From Sphaerisporangium sp040683095 (GTDB lineage Bacteria > Actinomycetota > Actinomycetes > Streptosporangiales > Streptosporangiaceae): DNA of 64,000 bases. The notes under the pieces are model-generated. The model was given only the letters and a program-made list of their open reading frames with translations, was not told the origin of the DNA and searched no databases. The DNA lies in the NCBI RefSeq assembly GCF_040683095.1, contig NZ_JBFBCI010000029.1, positions 36,366 through 100,365 of the forward strand, given 5' to 3'. A program made the translations under genes and the position numbers. Positions 1 through 8,506 of the stretch are shown piece by piece. Position 1 is the stretch's first letter; every line of letters begins with the position of its first letter.

Positions 1-492
1 GTACCGGGCCAGCGCGTGGGCGTTGGCCCGCCGTGCACGATAGCTCGGCCGGCCGTCGCCGATGGCGATGACCGCCCGCCATTTGGCGAAACGGGCGCCG
101 AGGGCGGCGTAGCGGGCCAGCCGCTCGCGCAGCCCGTCCAGGCCCTCGGTCACCGTCTCCCCCGGGGTACCGGCGAGAGGCTTGGCACCGGTGTCCACCT
201 TGATGCCGGGCAGGATGCCGGCTTCGGCGATGCCCACCGGGAACGGGCGCCCGTCGGAGAACGACTGCCCGAAGGTCTCGTCGCAAAGGATCACACCACT
301 GACTCCCACCGCGAGCCCGGGAGTCGTCACGAGCATCTCCCGGTAGGCGCGGCGATTCTCCTCGGTCGGGGCCACGCCGGCCTTCTCCAGCCGGGAGGAC
401 ATCGTGCCGATGCTCTCGTCCGCGGCGAGGATCCCCTTCCCGGGGGCCACCATCGCCGCGGCGGTACGAACCAGCTCATTCACCTCAGACAC
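1..492 (-). CDS. Class I fructose-bisphosphate aldolase, C-terminal part outside window
   Basis: This catalyses aldol condensation or cleavage of fructose 1,6-bisphosphate (and probably sedoheptulose 1,7-bisphosphate) in glycolysis and the Calvin cycle. The 164 visible codons open with the family's N-terminal signature: APGKGILAADES, then CDETFGQ and GIKVDTG, and later FAKWRAV, which carries active-site residues. The GTG at 492 is preferred because AGGGAG lies about 8 nt upstream and the protein then begins as relatives do. An in-frame ATG at 534 overlaps the glpX stop (ATGA) and is the alternative. The Schiff-base lysine lies beyond the window edge. Being coupled to glpX, and sharing a region with RuBisCO, suggests a role in carbon fixation (inference). 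Confidence 0.9.
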   Translation of the reverse strand, partial: MSEVNELVRTAAAMVAPGKGILAADESIGTMSSRLEKAGVAPTEENRRAYREMLVTTPGLAVGVSGVILCDETFGQSFSDGRPFPVGIAEAGILPGIKVDTGAKPLAGTPGETVTEGLDGLRERLARYAALGARFAKWRAVIAIGDGRPSYRARRANAHALARY

Positions 493-530
493 TTGCCGAT
501 CTCCCTTGACACGAGTACGCGTAATGGTGG

Positions 531-1583
531 TCATCCGACGGCGGCGGCGGGCTCCCGCCGGTGGTAGTCGACGACGCTGTAGGCGGTGAGCCGATCGAGC
601 TTGTGCTCGCTGGACACGAATCGCACGGTCCCGCTGCGGGCACGCATGACCAGCGACTCGGTGCGCACCCGGTCGGGGCCGTAGCGCACGCCGCGCAGCA
701 GTTCCCCGTCGGTGACCCCTGTCGCGGCGAAGAACGCGTCCTCGCCCGCGACGAGGTCGCCGGTGGTGAGCACCCGCTCCAGGTCGTGCCCGGCGTCGAG
801 CGCCCGGGCCTTCTCCCCGTCGTCGAGCGGCCTCAGCCTGGCCTGTATCACCCCGCCGAGACACTTGATCGCGCACGCGGTGATGATCGCCTCCGGCGCG
901 CCGCCGACGCCGAGGAGGAGGTCGACTCCGGAGAACTCCTGGGCCGCCGTGATCGCGCCGGCGACGTCCCCGTCGGAGATGAACTTGATCCGCGCCCCGG
1001 CCGCGCGTATCTCACGGGCCAGCCGTTCGTGCCGTGGCCGGTCGAGGACGCATACGGTGACGTCCTCGGGCGCGCCGCCCTTGGCCTTGGCCACCGCGCG
1101 CACGTTGTCCGCGACCGGAGCGCGGATGTCGACGACGTCCGCGGCGGCCCGCCCGGTGACGAGTTTGTCCATGTAGAAAACGGCGGACGGGTCGAACATC
1201 GACCCGCGCGGACTGACGGCGATCACGGAGATCGCATTGCCCATCCCCTTCGCGGTCAGCGTGGTCCCGTCGATCGGGTCGACGGCCACGTCACAGGCCG
1301 GACCACGGCCGTCGCCGATGACCTCGCCGTTGAAGAGCATGGGAGCGTCGTCCTTCTCCCCCTCTCCGATGACCACCACACCGCGTACGGGGAGGGTGCC
1401 GGTCATCGCGCGCATGGCGTCGACCGCGACCCGATCCGCGTCGTGCTTGCTGCCCCTGCCGACCCAGCGCCCGGCCGCCATCGCCGCGGATTCGGTGATC
1501 CGGACGAGGTCGAGCGCGAGATTACGATCCGGCGCGGCGCGATCGGCGTTCTGGTCCCGGTCGTCCGCACGCCTGTCTTCCAC
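531..1583 (-). CDS. glpX: Class II fructose-1,6-bisphosphatase / sedoheptulose-1,7-bisphosphatase
   Basis: GlpX dephosphorylates fructose 1,6-bisphosphate, and in many autotrophs also sedoheptulose 1,7-bisphosphate, an irreversible step of gluconeogenesis and the Calvin cycle. The 350-residue protein has the family's metal and phosphate motifs: IGEGEKDDAPML, then DPIDGTT. The length is normal for the family. The start is GTG, with GGAGG 7 nt upstream. Its stop overlaps a possible ATG of the downstream aldolase gene, so the two are probably co-translated. The roughly 400 bp upstream holds no gene of its own, only transposon debris. Confidence 0.95.
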   Translation of the reverse strand: MEDRRADDRDQNADRAAPDRNLALDLVRITESAAMAAGRWVGRGSKHDADRVAVDAMRAMTGTLPVRGVVVIGEGEKDDAPMLFNGEVIGDGRGPACDVAVDPIDGTTLTAKGMGNAISVIAVSPRGSMFDPSAVFYMDKLVTGRAAADVVDIRAPVADNVRAVAKAKGGAPEDVTVCVLDRPRHERLAREIRAAGARIKFISDGDVAGAITAAQEFSGVDLLLGVGGAPEAIITACAIKCLGGVIQARLRPLDDGEKARALDAGHDLERVLTTGDLVAGEDAFFAATGVTDGELLRGVRYGPDRVRTESLVMRARSGTVRFVSSEHKLDRLTAYSVVDYHRREPAAAVG

Positions 1584-1720
1584 ATCCCACCTCCCGGATC
1601 CGACACCGTCTCGGTGACGGCGTCTGTTGACCAGGACGATAGGGATGAAACGGCCCAGCCGGCTTCCCCCCGTAGGTGGAACGAGAGGGGGAGCCGCGGT
1701 CGACCATACGGGGGATCCGG

Positions 1721-1755
1721 CTACCGGATTCGTCCGTAGCGCTCCGGCCTTCAGG
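1721..1755 (+). repeat. 35-bp repeat shared with 56470-56504 (TnpB-element end-like)
   Basis: From CTACCGG to GGCCTTCAGG this segment matches the reverse complement of about 56470-56504 with only about two mismatches. In the distant copy the sequence continues into a GGCC-TGAA-GGCC hairpin of the kind found at ends of IS200/IS605-type elements. Here it breaks off abruptly at the transposase fragment that follows. It is best read as the remaining end of a lost element. Confidence 0.45.
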
Positions 1756-1778
1756 ACTCTGTTGGCTAATACGCGTTG

Positions 1779-1919
1779 TCATGCGGTGATCGCCTGCCGT
1801 AACCCGATGAAGTGTGAGGTGCGAGTCCACCCCAGGGGCGTCCTGGTCAGCCACGTGTCGAGACGGACCAGGTTGATCGCGGAAGCCGTCAGCACGCTTG
1901 GCCGAGACGTCAGTCCGGG
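1779..1919 (-). pseudogene. C-terminal remnant of a DDE transposase (IS1182-like)
   Basis: Only the last 46 codons survive, read leftward. They contain SAINLVRLDTWLT and then TRTSHFIGLRQ before a TGA. This resembles the C-terminal end of actinobacterial DDE transposases of the IS1182 type; the family assignment is from memory of the motif. There is no start codon or catalytic DDE region. The fragment lies between the phospholipase gene and glpX. Confidence 0.5.
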
Positions 1920-1978
1920 TTAGCTTCGTAGCCCATGCACTGCCCTACGATCAGGACTCACCACGAAGGAGACGTCGT

Positions 1979-4006
1979 ATGGGACGGTTAAGCCGCAGAA
2001 ACTTCGTCACGCTGTCCGTAAGCGCCGCCGCAGGCGCGGTGATGGCACCGGGAATCCAAACCGGCACGCCAGCCGAGGCCGCCGCGGCGACCACGGGCAC
2101 GATCACCGATGTGAAGCACGTGGTCATCCTGATGCAGGAGAACCGCAGCTTCGACCACTACTTCGGGACCCTGAAGGGAGTACGCGGCTTCGGCGACCGC
2201 AGCGCCATCACGACCGGCACCGGCAGCTCGATCTTCCGCCAGCCCAACGGCACCGGGTGGCAGTACCCATGGAAGATGAGCAGCACCCTTCCCGCGGGCG
2301 GCGCGGACCCCAACAACATGGCTCAGTGCAACGGGCAGTTAGCGCACAGCTGGTCATCGCAGCACGCGGCGTGGAACACGGGCAAACTTGACAACTGGAT
2401 CTCAGGAGTCGGCAACGTCCGCACGATGGGCTACCTCGACCGAAGCGACATTCCATTTCACTTCGCGCTCGCCGACAACTACACCATCTGCGACGCCTAC
2501 TTCTGTTCGGCGCTGAGCGCGACCGGACCCAACCGTACCTTCCTGTGGAGCGGCAAGATCGACGCGAACAGCAAGGACGGCGGCGATGAGTCGGGGCTGA
2601 CCTGGCAGACCTACGCCGAGGCGCTGCAGAACGCCGGGGTGACATGGAAGGTCTACCAGCGGTCCAGCGACAACTTCGGAGACAACGGCTTGGCCTACTT
2701 CCGGCAGTTCACGAGCGCTTCGCCGGGCAACCCCCTCTACGATCGCGGCATGGCCTCGGTGCCTGGCACGAAGCCCACGCACGAGGCGATCGCCGACGCC
2801 ATCAGGGCCGACGTCGTCAACGGCACGCTCCCGCAGGTCTCCTGGGTGGTCGCCAACGAGGCGTTCTCCGAGCACCCCTCCGCCCCTCCCCGCGACGGCG
2901 CGCATTTCGTCAACCTCGTGATCCAGGCCCTCAACGCTGACGCAAGCGTCTTCAACTCGACCGTGCTGTTTCTCAACTACGACGAGAACGACGGCTGCTT
3001 CGACCACGTGCCGCCTCCGGTTCCCCCGAGCGGCACCACGGACGAGTTCCTCAGCGGCGTACCGATCGGGCTGGGCTTCCGCGTACCCATGCTGGTGATC
3101 TCGCCGTGGACCCGTGGCGGCTGGGTGAGCTCGGAGGTCTTCGACCACACCTCCGTCATCCGGTTCCTGGAACGGTGGACCGCGGCGCTCGGCAGGTCGG
3201 CAACCTGCCCCAACATCAGCGCGTGGCGCCGAAAGGTGGTCGGCGACCTCACCGGCGTCTTCGACTTCGCCTCGCCCGTGTACGGGCTGCCGCAGCTGCC
3301 CGGCACAAGCGTGATCACCCACGCCTACTGCAAGACGCTGCCCAACCCGACCCCGAGCACCAACGCCCTACCCGCACAGGAGCCCGGCACCCGGCCGGCC
3401 AGAGCCCTCCCCTACCAGCCCAACGGATACCTCGACCGGCTCGAGTTCGGCGCCAACAACCAGATCCTTGCCTGGTTCCAGATGGTGAACCAGGGCGCCG
3501 AGGCGACGCGCGCGGTCCATTTCTCGATCCACCCCAACGCGTACCGCAACCGCGACCCCTGGCAGTACACGGTCAACGCCGGCGGCACCGCAACCGACTA
3601 CTTCAACATCGGGGCAGGCTACGGCTCAGGCCAATATGACCTGAGCATGGTCGGCCCGAACCGCTTCCTGCGCCGCTTCGTCGGCAACGCCACCACCGCC
3701 GGCAAGAACGCCTTCGTCAGCAGCTACTACGCGGTGGCATCCAACACCGGGAAGCAGGCGATCTGGTTCCGGATGAAGAACACATCAGCGTCAGCGATGA
3801 CCTTCACCATCACGTCGAACCAGTACCGCACGGACGGCCCTTGGACCTACCCGGTGGGTGCCGGGCAGACCGTGGACGACTGGTTCAACGCCGTTGCGTA
3901 CAACAACGGCTGGTACGACTTCACGATCACCGTCGACGTCGACCCGGCCTGGTCGCAGCGCTTCACCGGCCACATCGAGACCGGCATTCCCAGCCTATCC
4001 GGATGA
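1979..4006 (+). CDS. Tat-exported phosphoesterase, phospholipase C type
   Basis: This is a 675-residue secreted phospholipase C / acid phosphatase-like enzyme that would hydrolyse phospholipid head groups outside the cell. The N-terminus is a twin-arginine signal (SRRNF at residues 5-9, then a hydrophobic run ending AEA). The catalytic domain starts with HVVILMQENRSFDHYFGTL, the phosphoesterase family hallmark, and has NYDENDGCFDHV further on. The last 200 residues form two copies of the beta-rich C-terminal domain of bacterial phospholipase C (each with a DPW or GPW motif). The ATG at 1979 follows AAGGAGA at good spacing; a longer reading frame from 1898 lacks such a site. It is monocistronic and closed by a strong hairpin. 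Confidence 0.92.
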   Translation: MGRLSRRNFVTLSVSAAAGAVMAPGIQTGTPAEAAAATTGTITDVKHVVILMQENRSFDHYFGTLKGVRGFGDRSAITTGTGSSIFRQPNGTGWQYPWKMSSTLPAGGADPNNMAQCNGQLAHSWSSQHAAWNTGKLDNWISGVGNVRTMGYLDRSDIPFHFALADNYTICDAYFCSALSATGPNRTFLWSGKIDANSKDGGDESGLTWQTYAEALQNAGVTWKVYQRSSDNFGDNGLAYFRQFTSASPGNPLYDRGMASVPGTKPTHEAIADAIRADVVNGTLPQVSWVVANEAFSEHPSAPPRDGAHFVNLVIQALNADASVFNSTVLFLNYDENDGCFDHVPPPVPPSGTTDEFLSGVPIGLGFRVPMLVISPWTRGGWVSSEVFDHTSVIRFLERWTAALGRSATCPNISAWRRKVVGDLTGVFDFASPVYGLPQLPGTSVITHAYCKTLPNPTPSTNALPAQEPGTRPARALPYQPNGYLDRLEFGANNQILAWFQMVNQGAEATRAVHFSIHPNAYRNRDPWQYTVNAGGTATDYFNIGAGYGSGQYDLSMVGPNRFLRRFVGNATTAGKNAFVSSYYAVASNTGKQAIWFRMKNTSASAMTFTITSNQYRTDGPWTYPVGAGQTVDDWFNAVAYNNGWYDFTITVDVDPAWSQRFTGHIETGIPSLSG

Positions 4007-4011
4007 CCACC

Positions 4012-4058
4012 AATCGGGGCTGCCTCGCACGACATGCTCACGCGAGGCAGCCCCGATT
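4012..4058 (+). terminator. 17-bp perfect stem-loop after phospholipase gene
   Basis: The arms 4012-4028 and 4042-4058 are perfectly complementary over 17 bp with a 13-nt loop, starting 5 bp after the stop codon. There is no T-run, as is common in high-GC actinomycetes. It may work in both directions. Confidence 0.8.
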
Positions 4059-4059
4059 G

Positions 4060-4186
4060 CGCGGCGCCCGCCTCCCGCAGTGGATCGCCGCCGTTCTGGC
4101 CAGCGACCTGGCCCAGTTGCACTCCTTCGCCAAGGCCTGCAACGCGATCTCGCCGCCGTTACCGCCGGACTAACACTGCCCTGAAG
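4060..4186 (+). pseudogene. Frameshifted C-terminal remnant of an ISL3-family transposase
   Basis: One frame reads LPQWIAAVLASDLAQLHSFAK, and the adjacent frame continues as GLQRDLAAVTAGLTLP before a stop. Joined by a one-base shift, this matches the conserved stretch ahead of the final helical region of actinobacterial ISL3 transposases. The catalytic part and the true C-terminus are missing. It abuts the TnpB-derived remnant that follows. Confidence 0.6.
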
Positions 4187-4249
4187 CTCGGGCGCAGGGA
4201 CGGTACAAATAACGGCTGATCAAACGATCAAGGGAGCGACGCCAGATGA

Positions 4250-4436
4250 CAACGGTGGGCCCGCCCCGGTTCCGGTCCCGGAAGTTCCTTGACCACCGTC
4301 ACGCTGGACGGGTCGGCGCCCCGGCGCGGAAAGAAGGGCGCGGTGGAGGAAGCAGGAAGCCACCGAAGTGCCGCCGCGTGAGCATGCGCGGCACAGACGG
4401 AACCCCCGGCTTCAGCCCGGGGAGCGCGTCAAGGCC
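4250..4436 (+). mobile_element. Scrambled, tnpB-less derivative of a TnpB element (IS605/IS1341 type)
   Basis: Three pieces of the complete element at 54.9-56.2 kb are recognisable. At 4256-4281 is a sense piece coding the PPRFRSRK stretch of TnpB. At about 4284-4311 is an inverted internal piece, matching the plus strand near 55720-55745. From about 4318 is the sense right end, nearly identical to the reverse complement of 54888-55010, including the terminal hairpin and the final GCGCGTCAAG. No transposase or nuclease could be made. The right end lies against the last codons of the DUF6390-type gene, which reads in from the other side. Confidence 0.7.
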
Positions 4437-5205
4437 CACCGTTCATTCCCGGCCCCGGGTGACGCGCGAGCCTCCGGTTGGTGGCCTCGATCTGCGCCAG
4501 CGTGGTCCGGCGCAACCGCTCCACCTGCTCGGCGGTCAGCCGGTCGCAGGCACGGTCCCAGTGCAGCGCCACCCGCTCTCCCGGCTCCACGCCGGGCAGG
4601 AAAGTGCGCCCCTCGGCGGCGACGGCCGCCCGGTCCACCCGGGGTTCCGACAGGCCCAGCCTTCCGCCGTCCCAGGTGAGCCTCCGGTTGCGGACCACGA
4701 CGTGGTCGCCGTCACGCTCCAGAACCGTCCCCCATCGGATGCGACAGTTGTCCAGCACGTGCAGCGGCTGCTCGAAGTGCAGCGGCCCGAGCAGCCGCGA
4801 CCAGGGGTAGACGCCGAACACATGGAAGCAGTGGTTGGGTGCGGCCTCACCGACGAGCTCGGGGGTGAGGTGCTTCCAGTAGTGGCCGGCCTGCGGCTTG
4901 ATGTGCGCCAGCAACGCATCGCCGAACTCCCCGGCGCCGACCGTGTCCCCCACGCCACCGCCCAGCCAGTACGCCTCGACGACACGGCGGTCGAGGGGAT
5001 CGGCGACGCCCGCGAGCCTGGCCAGGATCTCGAGGTACGGCCAGGCGCCGTGGAAGCCGCGCGCGATCGCTCGGATCGCGCCCGCGTCGGCGCCGGTCGT
5101 CACGCAGTCCAGCAACGTCTCCGGACGCGCCGGGCCGCAGTAGCCGAGCTGGTTGGGCGCGTAGGCGTAGCGGGCGAAGAACAGCGCACCGGATCCAGCG
5201 GTCAC
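4429..5205 (-). CDS. DUF6390-like hydrogenase-cluster protein
   Basis: This 258-residue soluble protein of unknown function is the last gene of the huc/hyp chain. It starts at a GTG overlapping the hypD stop (GTGA). It has no signal peptide or membrane segment. Notable conserved-looking stretches are YAYAPNQLGYCGP near the N-terminus, GFHGAWPYLE, and HCFHVFGVYPWSRLLG with clustered His and Cys that could bind metal. The family name is from memory. The stop codon is supplied at the junction with the TnpB-derived remnant, so the final few residues may differ from the ancestral protein. Its place argues for a role in maturation or stability of the hydrogenase (inference). Confidence 0.7.
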   Translation of the reverse strand: MTAGSGALFFARYAYAPNQLGYCGPARPETLLDCVTTGADAGAIRAIARGFHGAWPYLEILARLAGVADPLDRRVVEAYWLGGGVGDTVGAGEFGDALLAHIKPQAGHYWKHLTPELVGEAAPNHCFHVFGVYPWSRLLGPLHFEQPLHVLDNCRIRWGTVLERDGDHVVVRNRRLTWDGGRLGLSEPRVDRAAVAAEGRTFLPGVEPGERVALHWDRACDRLTAEQVERLRRTTLAQIEATNRRLARHPGPGMNGGP

Positions 5206-6335
5206 CGCGCGCCCGCTCGGCCCACCAGCCGGGCCGCGTCGCGGTGCATGCGGCCGAAGTTGTAGTACGCCGCGCACGCCCCCTCCGGAGACACCATGCA
5301 CGTCCCGATCGGGGTCTCCGGAGTGCAGGCGGTGCCGAACACCTTGCATTCCCACGGCTTGATGACGCCCTTGAGCACCTCCCCGCACTGGCAGGCCTTG
5401 GGGTCGGCGACGCGGATCCCCGGCATGTCGAACCGCAGCTCGGCGTCGTACTCCGCGAAGTCGCCATTGAGCTTGAGCGCGCTCTGCGAGATGAAACCCA
5501 GCCCACGCCACTCGAAGTGCGGCCGCAGCTCGAACACCCGGCCCATCAGGGCCAGCGCCTGCGGGTTGCCCTCCTCCTTGACCACGCGTCCGTACTGGTT
5601 CTCCACCTCGCAGCGGCCCTCGCGGATCTGCTTGAGCAGCATGGCGACCGCGGCGAGGATGTCCAGCGGCTCGAAGCCGGCCACCACGATCGGCTTGCCG
5701 TAGACCTCGGGGACGAACCTGTAGGGCCTGTTGCCGACCACCGTCGAGACATGGCCAGGACCGAGGAAGCCGGACAACCGCAGGTCGGGTGACTCCAGGA
5801 TCGCCTTGAGCGGCGGGACGATCGTCACATGGTTGCAGAAGACGCTGAAGTTCTTCAGCCCCAGCTCGCGGGCGCGCACCAGGGTGACGGCGGTGGACGG
5901 CGCGGTGGTCTCGAAGCCGACGGCGAAGAACACGACCTGCTTGCCGGGGTTGTCGACCGCGATCCGCAGGGCGTCCAGAGGCGAGTACACGAACCGGACG
6001 TCCGCGCCTCGCGCCTTGGCCTCCAGCAGGCTGCCGCGGCTGCCCGGCACCCGCATCATGTCGCCGAAGGAGGTGAATATGACGTCGGGCCGCTCGGCCA
6101 GCCACATGGCGTCGTCCACCCGGCCCATCGGGATCACGCACACCGGGCAACCCGGCCCGTGCACCAGTTCCACCGACTCCGGTAGCAGGTGCTCGATGCC
6201 ATGGCGGTAGATGGTGTGCGTGTGGCCGCCGCACACCTCCATGAACTTGTAGTGCTCCGATCCCGCCATGTCCGTGATGGCGGCCACCAGTGCGCGCGCG
6301 GCCGCGGGGTCACGGAACTCGTCGACGAAGCGCAT
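5202..6335 (-). CDS. hypD: Hydrogenase maturation protein HypD
   Basis: HypD is the scaffold on which, with HypC, the Fe(CN)2CO group of the [NiFe] centre is assembled. The 377-residue protein has the redox and iron-binding motifs MEVCGGHTH and HGPGCPVCV, and a C-terminal [4Fe-4S] region with CQCGEV, WECKVFG, TACTPE, IGTCMVS and GACAAYY. The ATG at 6335 is preceded by GAGGAAG; longer upstream reading lacks HypD homology. It lies 34 bp downstream of hypC2, its partner. Confidence 0.97.
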   Translation of the reverse strand: MRFVDEFRDPAAARALVAAITDMAGSEHYKFMEVCGGHTHTIYRHGIEHLLPESVELVHGPGCPVCVIPMGRVDDAMWLAERPDVIFTSFGDMMRVPGSRGSLLEAKARGADVRFVYSPLDALRIAVDNPGKQVVFFAVGFETTAPSTAVTLVRARELGLKNFSVFCNHVTIVPPLKAILESPDLRLSGFLGPGHVSTVVGNRPYRFVPEVYGKPIVVAGFEPLDILAAVAMLLKQIREGRCEVENQYGRVVKEEGNPQALALMGRVFELRPHFEWRGLGFISQSALKLNGDFAEYDAELRFDMPGIRVADPKACQCGEVLKGVIKPWECKVFGTACTPETPIGTCMVSPEGACAAYYNFGRMHRDAARLVGRAGAR

Positions 6336-6369
6336 CGGAACTTCCTCTCCGTAGTGCTCTTTGGTGGGG

Positions 6370-6642
6370 TCAGGCGATCGCCGAGGAATCGAACGCCTCG
6401 ATCTCGTCGAGGTACGCCTGCCCAAGCTTTTCCATGGCGGCGAGGGTGAGCCGGGCCTCGGTCTCGTCGATCTTCGCCATGGCGAATCCCACGTGCACCA
6501 GCACCCAGTCACCCGCCCCGAGGCTCTGGCCGGCGACCAGTCGCACGCTGATGACGCGCCGCAGGCCGCTGACGTCGACCTTCGCGAGGTGCTGCCCGGC
6601 GTCGACGATCTCGACGACCTGGCCGGGGATCCCCAGACACAT
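6370..6642 (-). CDS. hypC: Hydrogenase maturation chaperone HypC (second copy)
   Basis: This 90-residue HypC/HupF protein begins MCLGIPG, giving the essential Cys2 exposed after removal of methionine. It also has the family's VLVHVGFAMAKID stretch. It transfers the iron ligand complex from HypD to the large subunit. It sits immediately upstream of hypD and 53 bp below hypE. It is distinct from the other hypC at 9.2-9.5 kb: the core is the same, while residues 12-35 and the tail differ. The two may serve different steps or clients. Confidence 0.95.
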   Translation of the reverse strand: MCLGIPGQVVEIVDAGQHLAKVDVSGLRRVISVRLVAGQSLGAGDWVLVHVGFAMAKIDETEARLTLAAMEKLGQAYLDEIEAFDSSAIA

Positions 6643-6695
6643 GTGACTGCCTCCTTCACACCGCGAGCGGAGCCCGCGGCGTCGTCCTCGTCTGA

Positions 6696-7847
6696 TCAGC
6701 AGATGCGGGGCAGCGGATCGCCGACCAGCATGTCCACGATCCGGGTGCCGCCGAGACCGGTGCGCAGCGCGACGGTCGCGGCCAGCTGGTCGGTGATCTC
6801 CCCGACGGCCACGGCCCCGAGGCCGAGCGGGTGCTCCCGCATGGCCGCCAGCGCGGCGTCGGCCTCCTCGGGCGCCACGACCGCCACGAGCTTGCCCTCG
6901 TTGGCGACGTAGATCGGATCGATGCCGAGCATCTCGCAGGCGCCCAGCACCACCGGGGCCACCGGCAGGGCGAGCTCGTCGAGCACCACGCCGAGCCCGG
7001 TGTCCTGGGCAAGCTCGTTGCAGACCGTCCCGATACCGCCCCGCGTGGGGTCTCGCAGCCAGCGGGTGGAGGGCGCCGCCTCCAGCAGAGCCTCTGCCAA
7101 GCCGTTGAGCGGCGCGGTGTCCGACCGGATGTCGCCCTCGATTCCCAGATCACCGCGGGCGAGCATGACGGCCATCCCGTGGTCGCCGATCGACCCCGAC
7201 AGGAGAACCCGGTCGCCCGCCCGTACCGCGCCGGCGGAGAGTGCCCGTCCAGGGGGGATGAGGCCCACGCCGGACGTGGTGATGAACAGGCCGTCGGCGG
7301 CGCCGGAGGCGACGACCTTGGTGTCGCCGGTCACCACCTCGACCCCCGCCGCCTGCGCCGCCTCGGCCATGTCCGCCGCGATCCGGCGCAGCTCGGCGAT
7401 CGGGAAGCCCTCCTCGATCACGAACGCCGCCGAGATCCAGGACGGCCGGGCGCCCATCATCGACAGATCGTTGACGGTGCCGTGTACGGCCAGATGGCCG
7501 ATCGAGCCGCCGGGAAAGCGCAGCGGGTGCACCACGAAGGAGTCGGTGCTGAAGGCCAGCTTCTCCCCGGACGGCAATGACAGCACCGCGCCGTCGCCGC
7601 GCTCCTCCAGCTCCCGGTTGCGGAAGGCCTCCACGAAGACGGCGTCGACGAGCGCGGCGGAGGCCTTGCCTCCCGCTCCGTGCGCCAGCGTCACGACCTC
7701 GTCGAGCAGCCGTGGCCGGCGGCGGCGGAACTCGTCGATCCGTTCCAGGACCTGATCCTCGCGGAACACCGGCCCGGTCCGCTGCCCGCCGGTCCTGTCG
7801 ACCGTCCTGTCGACCGTCCTGTCGACCGTGGTGTCACCGATGCTCAT
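6696..7847 (-). CDS. hypE: Carbamoyl dehydratase HypE
   Basis: HypE dehydrates the carbamoyl group on its own C-terminal cysteine to form the cyanide ligands. The 383-residue protein ends with PRIC, the required terminal cysteine. It carries the AIR-synthase-like fold motifs LAHGAGGKAS, FSTDSFVVHPL, HGTVNDL and DPTRGGIG. The start at 7847 overlaps the preceding stop (ATGA). Its N-terminus includes an unusual low-complexity VDRT triplet made by a 12-bp tandem DNA repeat, upstream of the conserved domain. Confidence 0.96.
   Translation of the reverse strand: MSIGDTTVDRTVDRTVDRTGGQRTGPVFREDQVLERIDEFRRRRPRLLDEVVTLAHGAGGKASAALVDAVFVEAFRNRELEERGDGAVLSLPSGEKLAFSTDSFVVHPLRFPGGSIGHLAVHGTVNDLSMMGARPSWISAAFVIEEGFPIAELRRIAADMAEAAQAAGVEVVTGDTKVVASGAADGLFITTSGVGLIPPGRALSAGAVRAGDRVLLSGSIGDHGMAVMLARGDLGIEGDIRSDTAPLNGLAEALLEAAPSTRWLRDPTRGGIGTVCNELAQDTGLGVVLDELALPVAPVVLGACEMLGIDPIYVANEGKLVAVVAPEEADAALAAMREHPLGLGAVAVGEITDQLAATVALRTGLGGTRIVDMLVGDPLPRIC
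7792..7827 (+). repeat. Three 12-bp tandem repeats inside hypE
   Basis: GTCCTGTCGACC is repeated three times without interruption, encoding (VDRT)3 in the leading segment of HypE, ahead of the conserved domain. A 12-bp unit keeps frame, so copy number could vary without disrupting the protein. Confidence 0.85.
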
Positions 7848-8506
7848 CCGGGTCCCTCCCCTCCGGCCAGGCGGTGCTGCACCGCGGCCCATATCCGGTA
7901 GCCGAGCAGCGCCTGGGACTCCTGGATCCGGTGAACGCTCTGGGAGCGCACCACGAAGCAGAAGTCGACGCGGTCGTCGGTGGCGAACCGGCCGCCGTCG
8001 TAGCCGGCGAAGCCGATCGTGAGCAGCCCCCGGCGTTTCGCCTCGGCCAGCGCGAGCGTGAGATCGGCCGAGTTCCCGCTGGTGGACAGGGCCACCGCCA
8101 TATCGTGCCCGCCCGAGTGCGCGATGATCTGCCGGGAGAACACCAGGTCGAAGCCGACGTCGTTGCCCAGCGCGGTGACCACCGCCTGGTCGGCGGCCAG
8201 CGACCACGCGGGCAGCGGCCTGCCGTGCGGGGGGCGTGAGAACAGGTCGGCCAGCGTGGCCGCGTCGGTCGAGCTGCCGCCGTTGCCGAACGTGTACATC
8301 CGCCCGCCGGCGGCGAACCGTTCGGCGATCATGTCGGCGGCGTCCGCGATCTGCCCGGCGCACTCCTGCAAGGTCGAGTGTTGCAGGGCGGCGCTCTCGG
8401 CGGCCTTCGCCCGCGCCGAGGCGGCGAGGTCGGCCAGCAATGACGTCGCGTCGTGCTCTTCGGCTTCGAGGAACGGGTAGAGGAAGCCGGTGCTCTCAGG
8501 GGTCAT
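7844..8506 (-). CDS. GmhA-like SIS-domain protein
   Basis: This 220-residue protein has the sugar-isomerase (SIS) fold of phosphoheptose isomerase: MYTFGNGGSSTDA, then ALSTSGNSADL, the two phosphate-binding loops. By homology it would bind a phosphosugar. No lipopolysaccharide or heptose genes are nearby, and its place between SIS-HypC and hypE ties it to hydrogenase maturation (inference). It starts at ATG 8506, overlapping the upstream stop; a GTG just before it is possible. It may pair with the neighbouring SIS-HypC fusion. Confidence 0.85.
   Translation of the reverse strand: MTPESTGFLYPFLEAEEHDATSLLADLAASARAKAAESAALQHSTLQECAGQIADAADMIAERFAAGGRMYTFGNGGSSTDAATLADLFSRPPHGRPLPAWSLAADQAVVTALGNDVGFDLVFSRQIIAHSGGHDMAVALSTSGNSADLTLALAEAKRRGLLTIGFAGYDGGRFATDDRVDFCFVVRSQSVHRIQESQALLGYRIWAAVQHRLAGGEGPG

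Larger units (their letters stand above)
1584..1978. other. Intergenic stretch upstream of glpX and phospholipase C
   Basis: This divergent interval should carry the promoters of glpX (leftward) and the phospholipase gene (rightward). No clear -35/-10 pair could be read. It contains a 35-bp transposon-end-like repeat and a fragment of a leftward transposase, both listed separately, so the region has been an insertion target. Confidence 0.5.

Noticed and set aside
7792..7827. Short tandem repeats that might suggest a CRISPR array
   Set aside because: The units are directly adjacent with no spacers and lie in a coding frame; the 36-bp cbbR repeats are rejected for the same reason. No CRISPR array or cas genes were seen in the window.
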